Source of the DNA: JAGOBP01 sp046328575
Lineage (GTDB): Bacteria > Chloroflexota > Anaerolineae > Fen-1058
Direction of reading: 5' to 3'
Assembly: GCA_046328575.1 (NCBI GenBank)
Contig: JAXLWI010000008.1
Location: 30,977 to 94,976, forward strand
DNA: 64,000 nt
Numbering within the stretch: position 1 is the stretch's first letter; the number at the start of each line of letters is the position of its first letter. The notes under the pieces were generated by a model, which was given only the letters and a program-made list of their open reading frames with translations, was not told the DNA's origin and did not search any database. Shown one piece after another: positions 56,639 through 64,000 of this stretch. The position numbers and the translations under genes are program-made.

Positions 56639-57196
56639 AAATCGGGGTCTTGGCGCTGCAAGGCGCGTTTATCGAACACGCAGAAGCTGAAGCACTTGGG
56701 AGTTGATGCGGCTGGAAGTGCGGTTGCCGAAGGACTTGGAAGGCTGTGACGGCGTTATTATTCCAGGGCGGCGGAATCGACAACGATTTTGGGAAGTTAG
56801 CGGTCCACTATCAATTGATGGAGCCGCTGCGGCAATGGCGGATGCAGATGGCAGCGGTGTGGGCACCTGTGCAGGCCTGATCTTCATGGCGAAGGATGTT
56901 GGCCGCGATCAGCCGCTGTTGGGCCTAATGGATGTGCAGTGGCTGCAATGCGTTTGACGGCAGGTCGATTCGTTTGAAGCCGATCTGATCGTGAAAGACA
57001 TCAACGGCAGCACGCTCTTCCATGCGATCTTCATCCGTGCGCCGTTGATTGAAGCGGTAGGTGATGGCGTTAAAGTGCTCGCGAAGGCCGAGAAGGATAC
57101 ACCGAAGTGAATGCGGCTGCGCAGCAAGATAACTTATTGGTCACGTCGTTTCATCCTGAATTATCGAACGACGATCGGTTTCATCGGTACTTTTGA
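56635..57196 (+). CDS. pdxT: Pyridoxal 5'-phosphate synthase glutaminase, PdxT subunit, frameshifted
   Basis: Glutaminase that channels ammonia to PdxS. About 187 codons. MKIGVLALQGAFIEHAEA is the diagnostic start. Next come VRLPKDLEGCDGVIIPGG-ESTT (joined), the nucleophile elbow GTCAGLIFMAKDV, VDSFEADLIVKDINGS, FHAIFIRAPLIEAVGDGVKV and SFHPEL with the catalytic His-x-Glu. It ends DRFHRYF. Four or more indels. Confidence 0.82.
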
Positions 57197-57261
57197 GCAT
57201 CGCCTGGCATCAGAGCTGACGCGGTCGCGCTGCTCACGGCCATTTATCACGCATCTGCGCG

Positions 57262-58131
57262 ATCAAGCCGTTTGATCTTCGCGATCTGCTGCTGGTGTCT
57301 CAAATCGAGCATCAGGGTATGCCGTTGTTCGCCGAGCTGCTGGCGTTGACGCGGCAGCCGCGTCCCCTGCAAACCGCGCTGGCCGGATTCTTCTCACTCA
57401 ATAGTCGGCGGCGTGCGCACATATGTGTTGCGAAATGGCACCGACGCCGAGCGGCTGTGTGTCTGGATTCAGGCATCATGACGGCGGCATGGCGTCGTCG
57501 CCCACGCGTCAGACCGCGCCAAACATCACACCGCCGAAGCGTGGGGGCATTGCTCGATCACGCCGCGGTCCAATCGGGCCGATGGGCATTCAGCATCTCA
57601 TCGCGGGAGGCGCCGGAAGACAGCCAAGCGATCGAAGTGTTGCAGCGGGCGGGCTATGCCATCTATCTGCGACAAGACATTATGCGCCTGGTGCGCACCC
57701 GCTTAACGATTCAGTCCGAGCCGATTCTATGCCCGGCCGAAGCCCGCGATCAATGGGGCGTGCAGCAGCTGTATATGAACACCGCGCCGCGTCTGGCACA
57801 GCTGGCAGAAGGCCAACCGCGGGTCTATCGCTCGCGTCAGCAAGCCATGTGCTGGAAGATCAGCAGGAAATTGTGGCTCATTTGCAGATTCGACGCGGCC
57901 CGGTCGGCGGTGGTTCAATGTTTTTCTGCACCCGCGCGAGCCGAAGGCGGTGCAGGTGATCGAGTACGGCTTGAGCCTGTTCAGCGCTAATTTAACTGGA
58001 ATGTTTCCATCGGCTTGCAGCGTGCGGCGTTATCAGGAGTGCGGCTGCACCGGCCGTTGGAATCATTGGGCTTTGAGTCTTACGGCCTGACGGCGGTGAT
58101 GGTTAAACATCTGGTCAAACTGGATCTCTGA
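57262..58131 (+). CDS. Acetyltransferase-like protein, frameshifted
   Basis: About 290 codons. IKPFDLRDLLLVSQIEHQGM, PLFAELLALTRQPRPLQTAL, YAIYLRQDIMRLVRT, QWGVQQLYMNTAPRLAQLAE, LHPREPKAVQVIEYGLSLFS and ESYGLTAVMVKHLVKLDL are readable pieces. The two-lobed pattern and the AGYAIYLRQDI step suggest a tandem GNAT-like fold, but catalytic motifs fall in damaged parts, so the assignment is tentative. The start is uncertain; no clear ATG. It lies between pdxT and the R3H-AAA gene. Confidence 0.5.
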
Positions 58132-58213
58132 ATCTGAACCTTCGATGGTGCCCGCGCTGGAAATGCGCTGGCAATTATGCTGTCGCGCGCCGCGCGGCTA
58201 AACTGAAAGATCT

Positions 58214-59856
58214 ATGCCTCAACAATATATTACCGATTACTGGATATCTTATTCAGCGTGCTGCTGCCCGATGTGGTCGATGCGGTGCGACAGGCCAATC
58301 AGAACGAGAATCTGCTGGAATCAGCTCGACTGGGCCGCAAGCCTGAGGCGCGCTACACAAACCGTGAAGTGACGCTGAACGATCGGGAAGAGACCCAGGC
58401 CGATCTCGATCTGGTAGTGGGCCGTATCGGCGAGTTTGACGCAGATAATCGCGCCGGCATGGAACGCACGCTGCGTTCCGCATCAGCGCCATTCGCAACC
58501 GGCGCGGCATGTGGTGGGATTGACATGCCGCGTGGGCCGTGCCGTGTATGGCACTATCGACATCATTGAAGATATCGTGGCGTCGGGCAAAGCATTCTCG
58601 GATGTTGGGCCGCCCCGGTGTGGGCAAGACGACGATGCTGCGCGAAGGGCCCGCATTCCCGGCGGACGGCAATGCGCCCGATCGGCCTCGTAAAAAGCGC
58701 GTCGTGATCGTGCTCGATACCCAACGAGATCGGTGGCGACGGCGATATTCCGCATCCAGCGGTAGGACGTGCGCGCCGCATGCAGGTGCGTCAGCCAAAC
58801 CTTCAGCACGAAGTGATGATCGAGGCCGTGGAGAACCACAACCCCGAAGTGATCGTCATCGACGAGATCGGGCGCGAATTGAAGCCGAAGCCGCGCACCA
58901 TCGCCGAACGGCGTGCGAAGCGATCCCGGCACCGCGCACGGCAACACGCTCGATAATCTGCTGCTCAATCCCACGTTATCGATCTGGTCGGCGGGATCAG
59001 CGTGACATTGTCGGACGAAAGAGCACGCCAAGCGCGGCACACGCAAAAGACCGTGCTGGAGCGCCGCGCTCCGCCAACGTTCGACGTGCTGATCGAGATT
59101 CAGGAACGCCAACGGTTGATCGTTCATCACGACGTGGCGATCTCGGTTGACAATCTATTGCGCGGGCGCGCGGTTGAAACCGAACTGCGCGAGCGCGATG
59201 AACACGGCAAATTCGGCGCGTGATGCAGCATCCGCCTGAGCCTGCGGCGCGGCGCAGGGGCGGTCGCGGCCGCGAATTGCCACTGGAACGCGCGCATGAG
59301 ATCGACACCAACGGCCACCAGCCACATGAGGCCGACGAGGAATCCACGGTCAGCGAACCTGGCGATGATCCCGCCGACCACACCGCGCGGTTCGCTGCGG
59401 CCGATTAAAGCGTTCGCTTATGGTTTAGGCCGCAACAAACTCGAAGAAGCCGCGCAGCGGCTTTGCGCGTACCGTTGACGGTGGTGGCCGATCTGGACGA
59501 GGCCGAGATCGTGGTGACGGTGAAGAACTACTATCGCAAGCGCCCCAAGATGATCAACCTGGGCCTGAAAGAGCGGCGACGGTACATGTGCTGCGCGCCA
59601 GCCTGGCTATGCAGATCGACAAGTTCCTCAGCGATCTGTTTGGTCTGACGACGCAGACACCGATCCGTATTCGCTGGCGCTGAGTGACGTGCAGGATGCC
59701 ATCCAGCGGTTGAACACCGGCGTCCGATCGGTTGATCTGAATCCGCAGCCATCGCACATTCGGCGTATGCAGCATGAGATGATCCGCGAAGCGCAGTTGA
59801 TCTCGCACTCGTACGGGCGCGAACCCTATCGCCGCGTGCGCATCTATCGCGAATAA
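58214..59856 (+). CDS. AAA ATPase with R3H domain (SpoIIIAA/Ycf45-like), frameshifted
   Basis: About 545 codons. The N-domain has LLPDVVDAVRQANQNENLLE. The ATPase core has GLTCRVGRAVYGTIDIIEDI, Walker A LGRPGVGKTT, HNPEVIVIDEIGREL as Walker B, and GTAHGNTLDNLLLNPTL. A linker includes PTFDVLIEIQERQRLIVHH. After AFAYGLGRNKLEEA and LTVVADLDEAEIVVTVKNYY the C-terminal R3H nucleic-acid-binding domain reads PSHIRRMQHEMIREA with REPYRRVRIYRE. The family occurs in Chloroflexota, cyanobacteria and Firmicutes. tmk starts 22 bp downstream, a common pairing. Confidence 0.76.
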
Positions 59857-59878
59857 CGCCAGCGGCGTACCCATCATC

Positions 59879-60506
59879 ATGAGTCTATTTGTTACGTTTG
59901 AAGGCCCGGAAGGCAGCGGCAAATCTGACGCAAATCAAACTGCTGGCTGAGGCGTTGATGGCGAGCGGCTGCGCGGTCTTCGACACTGCGCGAACCGGGC
60001 GGCACCTGATCGGCGATCAAATCCGCGAGGTGCTGCACGACCTGCGCAATCGCGAGATGCATCCGCGCGCGGAGATTTTGCTCTACAATGCGGCGCGCGC
60101 AGATCGTGGAACAGCAGATCAAACCGCAGTTAGCGCGCGGCGGCATCGTGCTGCGCTATGCGATCGGTTTGCGGACAGTACCGTGGCTTATCAGGGCTAC
60201 GGGCGCGGACTGGATTTGGACGACGTGCGGCACATTGTGGCCTTTGCGACGCAGCATCTCAAACCCGATCTGACGTTGTATCTGGACATCGACGTGGAAG
60301 CGGGCCTGGAACGACGGCGGGTTGGCGGTGGCGAGTGGAACCGCATGGACGATCAGGCCGTGGAGTTCTATCGGCGAGTGCGGGACGGCTATCTGAAGTT
60401 GATGGCAGACGAGCCGCAGCGCTGGGTCAAGATCGATGCAGCGCGCAGCGTGGCTGAAGTACAGCAGGAGATTTGGAGAGTAGTCCAAAGTCGAATAGTC
60501 GGGTAG
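59879..60506 (+). CDS. tmk: Thymidylate kinase, frameshifted
   Basis: Phosphorylates dTMP to dTDP. About 209 codons. The P-loop is FVTFEGPEGSGKS, then TQIKLLAEAL, IGDQIREVLHDLRNREMHPR, EILLYNAARA, the DR-x motif RFADSTVAYQGYGRGLDLDD, LTLYLDIDVEAGLERRR with the LID Arg, and a C-terminal helix. Two or three indels between the P-loop and residue 75 break an otherwise normal gene. Confidence 0.86.
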
Positions 60507-60548
60507 GCATTTGCTGACTACCAGACTACACGACTAATGACCACAGGC

Positions 60549-60956
60549 CTAAAGATCATCCGGCATGGCGCTATCTGCGCCGCCCTCATTTCGCCCAATT
60601 CGGGCATGGACTTCTCAATCGATTCGAGGTCTTCGCCTTTTTCGAGGCGGCCGACCACTTCGCCGAATTCAGGACCAAGGTCTTCGCCGGATTCATCGGC
60701 CATCACGGCGCATCATGCGTCCCAGCGAGCGCGGGTCGTTTTCATTCACATCATCGAACATCGAATCGTCAAAGTTGTCGCCGGACGCCGACGACGTTCC
60801 ACCGCGAATGACACGCACTTTGGAGATCAAGCGTGTAAGGTGTTGGCCGTTGCAGATGGGACAGCGGGCGGCGGCAGATCGACCCTGGAAAAGCTGCGGA
60901 AGAAGACCGAGACTTTCTTTTTGCAATCAAGCACAGCGATACTCGTAGATGGGCAT
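60549..60956 (-). CDS. FmdB-family zinc-ribbon protein, frameshifted
   Basis: About 135 codons. MPIYEYRC, then DC after a shift, and CPICN supply the two CxxC knuckles of the FmdB regulatory-type ribbon. The middle is RLISKVRVIRGG, and the acidic C-terminus (DDSMFDDVNENDPRSLGRMM; EDLGPEFGEVVGRLEKGEDL) ends MPDDL. It is the only minus-strand gene in this stretch, set between tmk and gmk. Its cellular role is unknown. Confidence 0.75.
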
Positions 60957-61062
60957 AGTTGAATCCTATTAAGATGTAAAGCATATACAACGTGTGCGTG
61001 GCCGAGCGCAATCCAAAACACGCACCACCCAGCACGGTTTAATTATACACGAGGTAATCATC

Positions 61063-61686
61063 TTGACTGAGTCCGATCCCTTCATGCTGACACATTCGTC
61101 GCTCTTGGTGGTGATCTCGGGTCCATCGGGCGTGGGCAAAGACAGCGTGCTGCGCGGCCTGAAGCAGGCTCCGGCCTGCCGTTCCGCTTTGTGCCGACGA
61201 TGAATACGCGCGCTCGTCGGCCCGATGAAGTAGACGGCGTGGACTATCACTTTGTCAGCACCGAAGAATTCGTCACGATGGTGGAACAAGGCGAATTGCT
61301 GGAGCACGCGGTGGCGGTGTACGGCGATTACAAGGGCATCCCCAGAAGCAGCCCGTGCGTGAAGCGCTGGCCTCCGGTCTCGACGTGATCCTGCGCGTGG
61401 ACGTGCAGGGCGCGGCCATCAAGCGACTGCTGCCGCAGGCGGTGTTCATTTTTCTAACGACCGGCAGCGAAGTCGAACTGGTGCAGCGCCTGTCGCAGCG
61501 CCGCACGGAAACGCCCGAGTTTGCGTTTACGCATCGCCACCGCGCGCGAAGAAATGGCGCATCCCCGAATTCGATTACGTCGCATTCGTCAACCATGCCG
61601 ATCAGTTGGAGGCGGCTGTGCAGGATGTTGTCGGTATCATTCGCGCCGAGCATTGCCGCGTGCAGCAACGGATGGTGGCGCTGTGA
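61063..61686 (+). CDS. gmk: Guanylate kinase, frameshifted
   Basis: Phosphorylates GMP to GDP. About 208 codons. The P-loop is VVISGPSGVGKDSVLRGL, the GMP-binding region is RARRPDEVDGVDYHFVSTEE with EFVTMVEQGELLEHAVAVYG, then VILRVDVQGAAIKRLLPQAV, FIFLTTGSEVELVQRLSQRR, and the end EHCRVQQRMVAL. TTG at 61063 with GAGG upstream is my start; ATG at 61084 is possible. The stop overlaps the rhomboid GTG (GTGA). Confidence 0.85.
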
Positions 61687-62447
61687 ACTCGACGCCGCCA
61701 CCTGCCCCGCCACCTGTGGCGCTGCGTTTACCGCTGTCGAAGCCGCGTTGGACGTATGCCTTTCTAGCGGCGATCAGCGTAATGTTTGTGGTTGAGATTG
61801 TGACCGGCGCCAGCAATTTTGCCGGCACTGGTGATCCACAAGCCTTGATTGCCCTTGGCGCAAACTACGCGCCACGAGTGATAGCGGGTGAATACTGGCG
61901 ATTGTTCACGGCGAACTTCCTGCACATTGGGCTACTCCGCATCTTTTTCAACGGCTATGCGTTGTATGTCCTGGGCCAGGAAGTCGAGTCGCTGTATGGC
62001 TCATTGCGTTTTAGCGTGATTTTTCTGGTGGCCTGTGTGTCCGGCGCGGTGGCTAGTTTCGCGCTGACGTTCGGCCTGTCAGCGGGTGCGTCGACGGGCA
62101 TCTTCGGCTTGATCGGTACGCTGATCGCCTTCTTTGCGCGCAATCGCAAACTGTTCGGCCAGCTGGGCCGGGCGCGATTGAACAACCTGCTGATCATCGG
62201 CCTGATCAACGTGGTGTATGGCCTCAGCAACCCGGAGATCGATAATTGGGGACACGTGGGTGGGTTCATCGCCGGGTTGACGCTGGGTTGGCTGCTCTGC
62301 CCGTGGTATCAGATCGAACAGCAGATCGACGGGTCGCGCCGCGTGATCGATCGGAATTCATTACAAGCCGAATGGATCGGCGTGGGTTTGTTCGCGCTCC
62401 TATTGATCGTCGCGTTCATCGCGGCACTGTCGCTCCATCAAGCCTAA
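61683..62447 (+). CDS. Rhomboid-family intramembrane serine protease
   Basis: 254 residues, clean frame. Six or so helices. The catalytic Ser motif is GASTGIFGL, the catalytic His lies in WGHVGGFIAG, and the oxyanion loop is HIGLLRIFFNGYAL. In that loop the second His of the usual H-x4-H is Arg. The GTG at 61683 overlaps the gmk stop and gives a Pro-rich start (MNSTPPPAPPPVALRLPLSK). It cleaves membrane proteins within the bilayer; targets unknown. Confidence 0.86.
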   Translation: MNSTPPPAPPPVALRLPLSKPRWTYAFLAAISVMFVVEIVTGASNFAGTGDPQALIALGANYAPRVIAGEYWRLFTANFLHIGLLRIFFNGYALYVLGQEVESLYGSLRFSVIFLVACVSGAVASFALTFGLSAGASTGIFGLIGTLIAFFARNRKLFGQLGRARLNNLLIIGLINVVYGLSNPEIDNWGHVGGFIAGLTLGWLLCPWYQIEQQIDGSRRVIDRNSLQAEWIGVGLFALLLIVAFIAALSLHQA

Positions 62448-62457
62448 TCGCCCCGGC

Positions 62458-63786
62458 ATGTTGAACGACTGGCTCGGCATCCTCATCGTTTTCGTGCTCG
62501 TGCTGATCAACGGCTTCTTCGTCGCCGCCGAGTTCAGTTTGGTTAGTGTGCGCAAAACGCGCGTTGAAGAATTGGTGGCGCATGGCAATCGCGATGCCAA
62601 AGCCGTGCAGCACGCCATTCGTGACCCCGATCGTTTCATCGCCGCAACACAGTTGGGTATTACGCTGGCGAGCCTGGGCCTCGGCTGGATCGGCGAACCG
62701 GCGCTGTCGCACTTGCTGGAACCGGTATTTATGTGGCTGCCCGGCGAGATCGGCGGAGTGGCCGCGCACGTGGCGGCCGGCGGCGCGCTGGCTTTCTTCT
62801 TGATCACCAGTATGCATGTGGTGATGGGCGAATTGATGCCCAAATCGATCGCGCTGCAAAATCCCGAACGCGCCGCGCTGGCCGTGGCGCGTCCCACCCT
62901 CTTGGCCGAACAGATCTTTCGGCCGTTCATCTGGCTGCTCAACGGCACCGGCAACCTACTGCTGAGATTGCTGGGTTTTCAACGCGCCAGCGAGCACACA
63001 CAACTGCACTCGGTGGAAGAACTGAAAATGCTGGTGGATGCCAGCCAGCAGGGCGGCGTGATCGAATCGACCGAGGGCGAAATGCTGCACGCCGTGTTCG
63101 ACTTCGGCGACATGCTGGCCCGGCAGGTGATGGTGCCGCGCACCGAAATGATTACCACCGAGGTCGATCAGGCGTGGTCGGACGTGATCGATCTGGTGCT
63201 GCAGCATCACATCACCAAAATCCCCGTGCACGAAAACGACCTCGATCACATCGTGGGCGTGCTGCACGTCAAAGACCTCGTGCGTGTCATGCGCATTCCC
63301 GCCAATGCGCGCCCGGCCTTGCGCGACCTGATGCGCGAGCCGCTGTTCGTACCGGACACGGTTCGCATCGACACACTGCTGGCGCGCTTTCGACAGCGCA
63401 AGCAGCACCTCGCGATTTTGCTGGACGAATATGGCGGCACGGCGGGCCTCGTCACTTTGCAGGATTTGCTCGAAGAAATCGTGGGTGAAGTCAGCGACGA
63501 TTTTGAACCGGACGAGCCGAGCGTACAGCGGCTGCCCGATGGCACGGTGCGGCTGAACGGCTTGATGCTGCTGGAAGAATTCAACGACACCTTCAACCTG
63601 AACCTCGACGATCCCAATTACGAAACGATCGCCGGTTACGTAATGGGCCAACTCGATCGCATTCCCAAGGTGGGCGACGAGATCGATCTGCACGCCAGCG
63701 AACAAGAAGGGCTGCGGCTGCGCGTTGAAACGATGGACGGCAAACGCATCGCGCGGCTGTTGCTGCGGCACGTCAACCCGACCTAA
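62458..63786 (+). CDS. CNNM/CorC-type (hemolysin C family) membrane protein
   Basis: 442 residues, clean. A DUF21/CNNM transmembrane domain (1-195) has LIVFVLVLINGFFVAAEFSL and VVMGELMPKSIAL. Two CBS domains (about 205-335) have ARQVMVPRTEM, ITKIPVHENDLDHIVGVLHV and LAILLDEYGGTAGLVTLQDL. A CorC_HlyC domain closes the protein (SVQRLPDGTVRLNGLMLLEE; ETIAGYVMGQLDRIPKVGDE). The family is linked to Mg2+ or Co2+ efflux and homeostasis. It starts 10 bp after the rhomboid stop, so it is in the same operon. Confidence 0.92.
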   Translation: MLNDWLGILIVFVLVLINGFFVAAEFSLVSVRKTRVEELVAHGNRDAKAVQHAIRDPDRFIAATQLGITLASLGLGWIGEPALSHLLEPVFMWLPGEIGGVAAHVAAGGALAFFLITSMHVVMGELMPKSIALQNPERAALAVARPTLLAEQIFRPFIWLLNGTGNLLLRLLGFQRASEHTQLHSVEELKMLVDASQQGGVIESTEGEMLHAVFDFGDMLARQVMVPRTEMITTEVDQAWSDVIDLVLQHHITKIPVHENDLDHIVGVLHVKDLVRVMRIPANARPALRDLMREPLFVPDTVRIDTLLARFRQRKQHLAILLDEYGGTAGLVTLQDLLEEIVGEVSDDFEPDEPSVQRLPDGTVRLNGLMLLEEFNDTFNLNLDDPNYETIAGYVMGQLDRIPKVGDEIDLHASEQEGLRLRVETMDGKRIARLLLRHVNPT

Positions 63787-63797
63787 TCTTCAGACCT

Positions 63798-64000
63798 ATG
63801 ACTCGCTTTGTCGAAGTGGCCGTCTTCCCCCATCGCGTCGCCATCACCAGGCGCGTCCCGGCCGCTTACACGTACGCCGTGCCCGACGATTGGCCGCCGG
63901 TCGAGCCGGGCAGTTTCGTCCTCGCGCCGTTCGGCAAACAAAGCGATTTCGATCGGTTGGTGTCCGGCGTCGTCGTGCGCGTCAGCGATCGATCGGACGT
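63798..64000 (+). CDS. priA: Primosomal protein N' (PriA) helicase, N-terminal fragment
   Basis: Only 67 codons before the window ends. VEVAVFPHRV, YTYAVPDDWPPVEPGSFVLA and PFGKQ, then SGVVV match the 3'-DNA-binding domain that opens PriA, the replication-restart helicase. It starts 11 bp after the CNNM gene. Confidence 0.75.
   Translation, partial: MTRFVEVAVFPHRVAITRRVPAAYTYAVPDDWPPVEPGSFVLAPFGKQSDFDRLVSGVVVRVSDRSD

Noticed and set aside
62956..63771. 271-codon open frame on the minus strand
   Set aside because: Shadow of the CNNM/CorC gene caused by high GC in third positions.
1..64000. Insertion sequence, prophage or integrase
   Set aside because: No transposase, integrase or phage structural gene was recognised on either strand; only small non-coding repeats were found.

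Overview
The window looks like a piece of a Chloroflexota chromosome, probably Anaerolineae-like. This is inferred from gene content, not from a marker search. The pointers are many exported proteins carrying a YLPLV-R type tail, a DUF5667 anti-sigma protein beside an ECF sigma factor, NBR1-Ig-like lipoproteins, a Ras-like GTPase next to a membrane roadblock/SH3 protein, and an R3H-AAA ATPase next to tmk. Base composition is moderately GC-rich and the palindrome CGATCG is strikingly common. Sequence quality alternates in blocks. About 1-6 kb, 14-25.6 kb, 50.9-52.8 kb and 61.7-64 kb read cleanly. About 6-13.8 kb, 25.6-50.9 kb and 52.8-61.6 kb are full of small indels that break even essential genes (leuS, tmk, gmk, pdxS, pdxT). 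I treat these as probable consensus errors and give each broken gene one span covering all its frames.

Layout. 1-1.9 kb: end of korA and complete korB, then a bidirectional terminator. 2-6 kb: a lipoprotein, a CrtI/RetSat-like flavoprotein, a glycine-rich envelope protein, a DUF3592 protein and a small soluble protein. 6-13.8 kb (minus strand): two large exported proteins, one a parallel beta-helix protein and one an RCC1-repeat protein, then two small genes and two intergenic inverted-repeat elements. 14-15.4 kb: a methyltransferase and a multi-pass membrane protein. 15.4-19.5 kb (minus): a four-gene operon of coiled-coil protein, transmembrane roadblock-like/SH3 protein, Ras-like GTPase and a histidine kinase whose phospho-acceptor His is Gln. 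19.9-24 kb (minus): DUF5667 anti-sigma protein, ECF sigma factor and a DUF11/PPC surface protein. The sigma gene and the surface-protein gene share a promoter-like motif with identical spacing.

24.2-33 kb: an HpaI-type aldolase with a conserved hypothetical partner, Hsp20, a MrfA-like helicase, a structured non-coding stretch, two NBR1-Ig lipoproteins, and a family-10-like glycosidase on the minus strand. 33-37.3 kb: two tRNA genes behind a consensus promoter, a small membrane protein, leuS without its N-terminus, and a broken membrane protein. 37.4-40.8 kb: a zinc-ribbon/NHL protein and two tandem LiaF-like membrane proteins. 40.8-45.8 kb (minus): an HTH protein, a response regulator and a large PAS/GAF hybrid histidine kinase. 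46-52 kb: a complete peptide-type ABC importer operon (binding protein, two permeases, two ATPases).

52.2-64 kb: tldD and pmbA, pdxS-acetyltransferase-pdxT, a second acetyltransferase-like gene, the R3H-AAA ATPase, tmk, an FmdB zinc ribbon (minus), gmk, rhomboid protease, a CNNM/CorC-type transporter and the start of priA. The best candidate for an undescribed system is the 15.4-19.5 kb operon. It reads as a membrane-spanning, GTPase-switched signalling unit with a degenerate kinase as possible effector. The second is the ECF regulon with its exported target.
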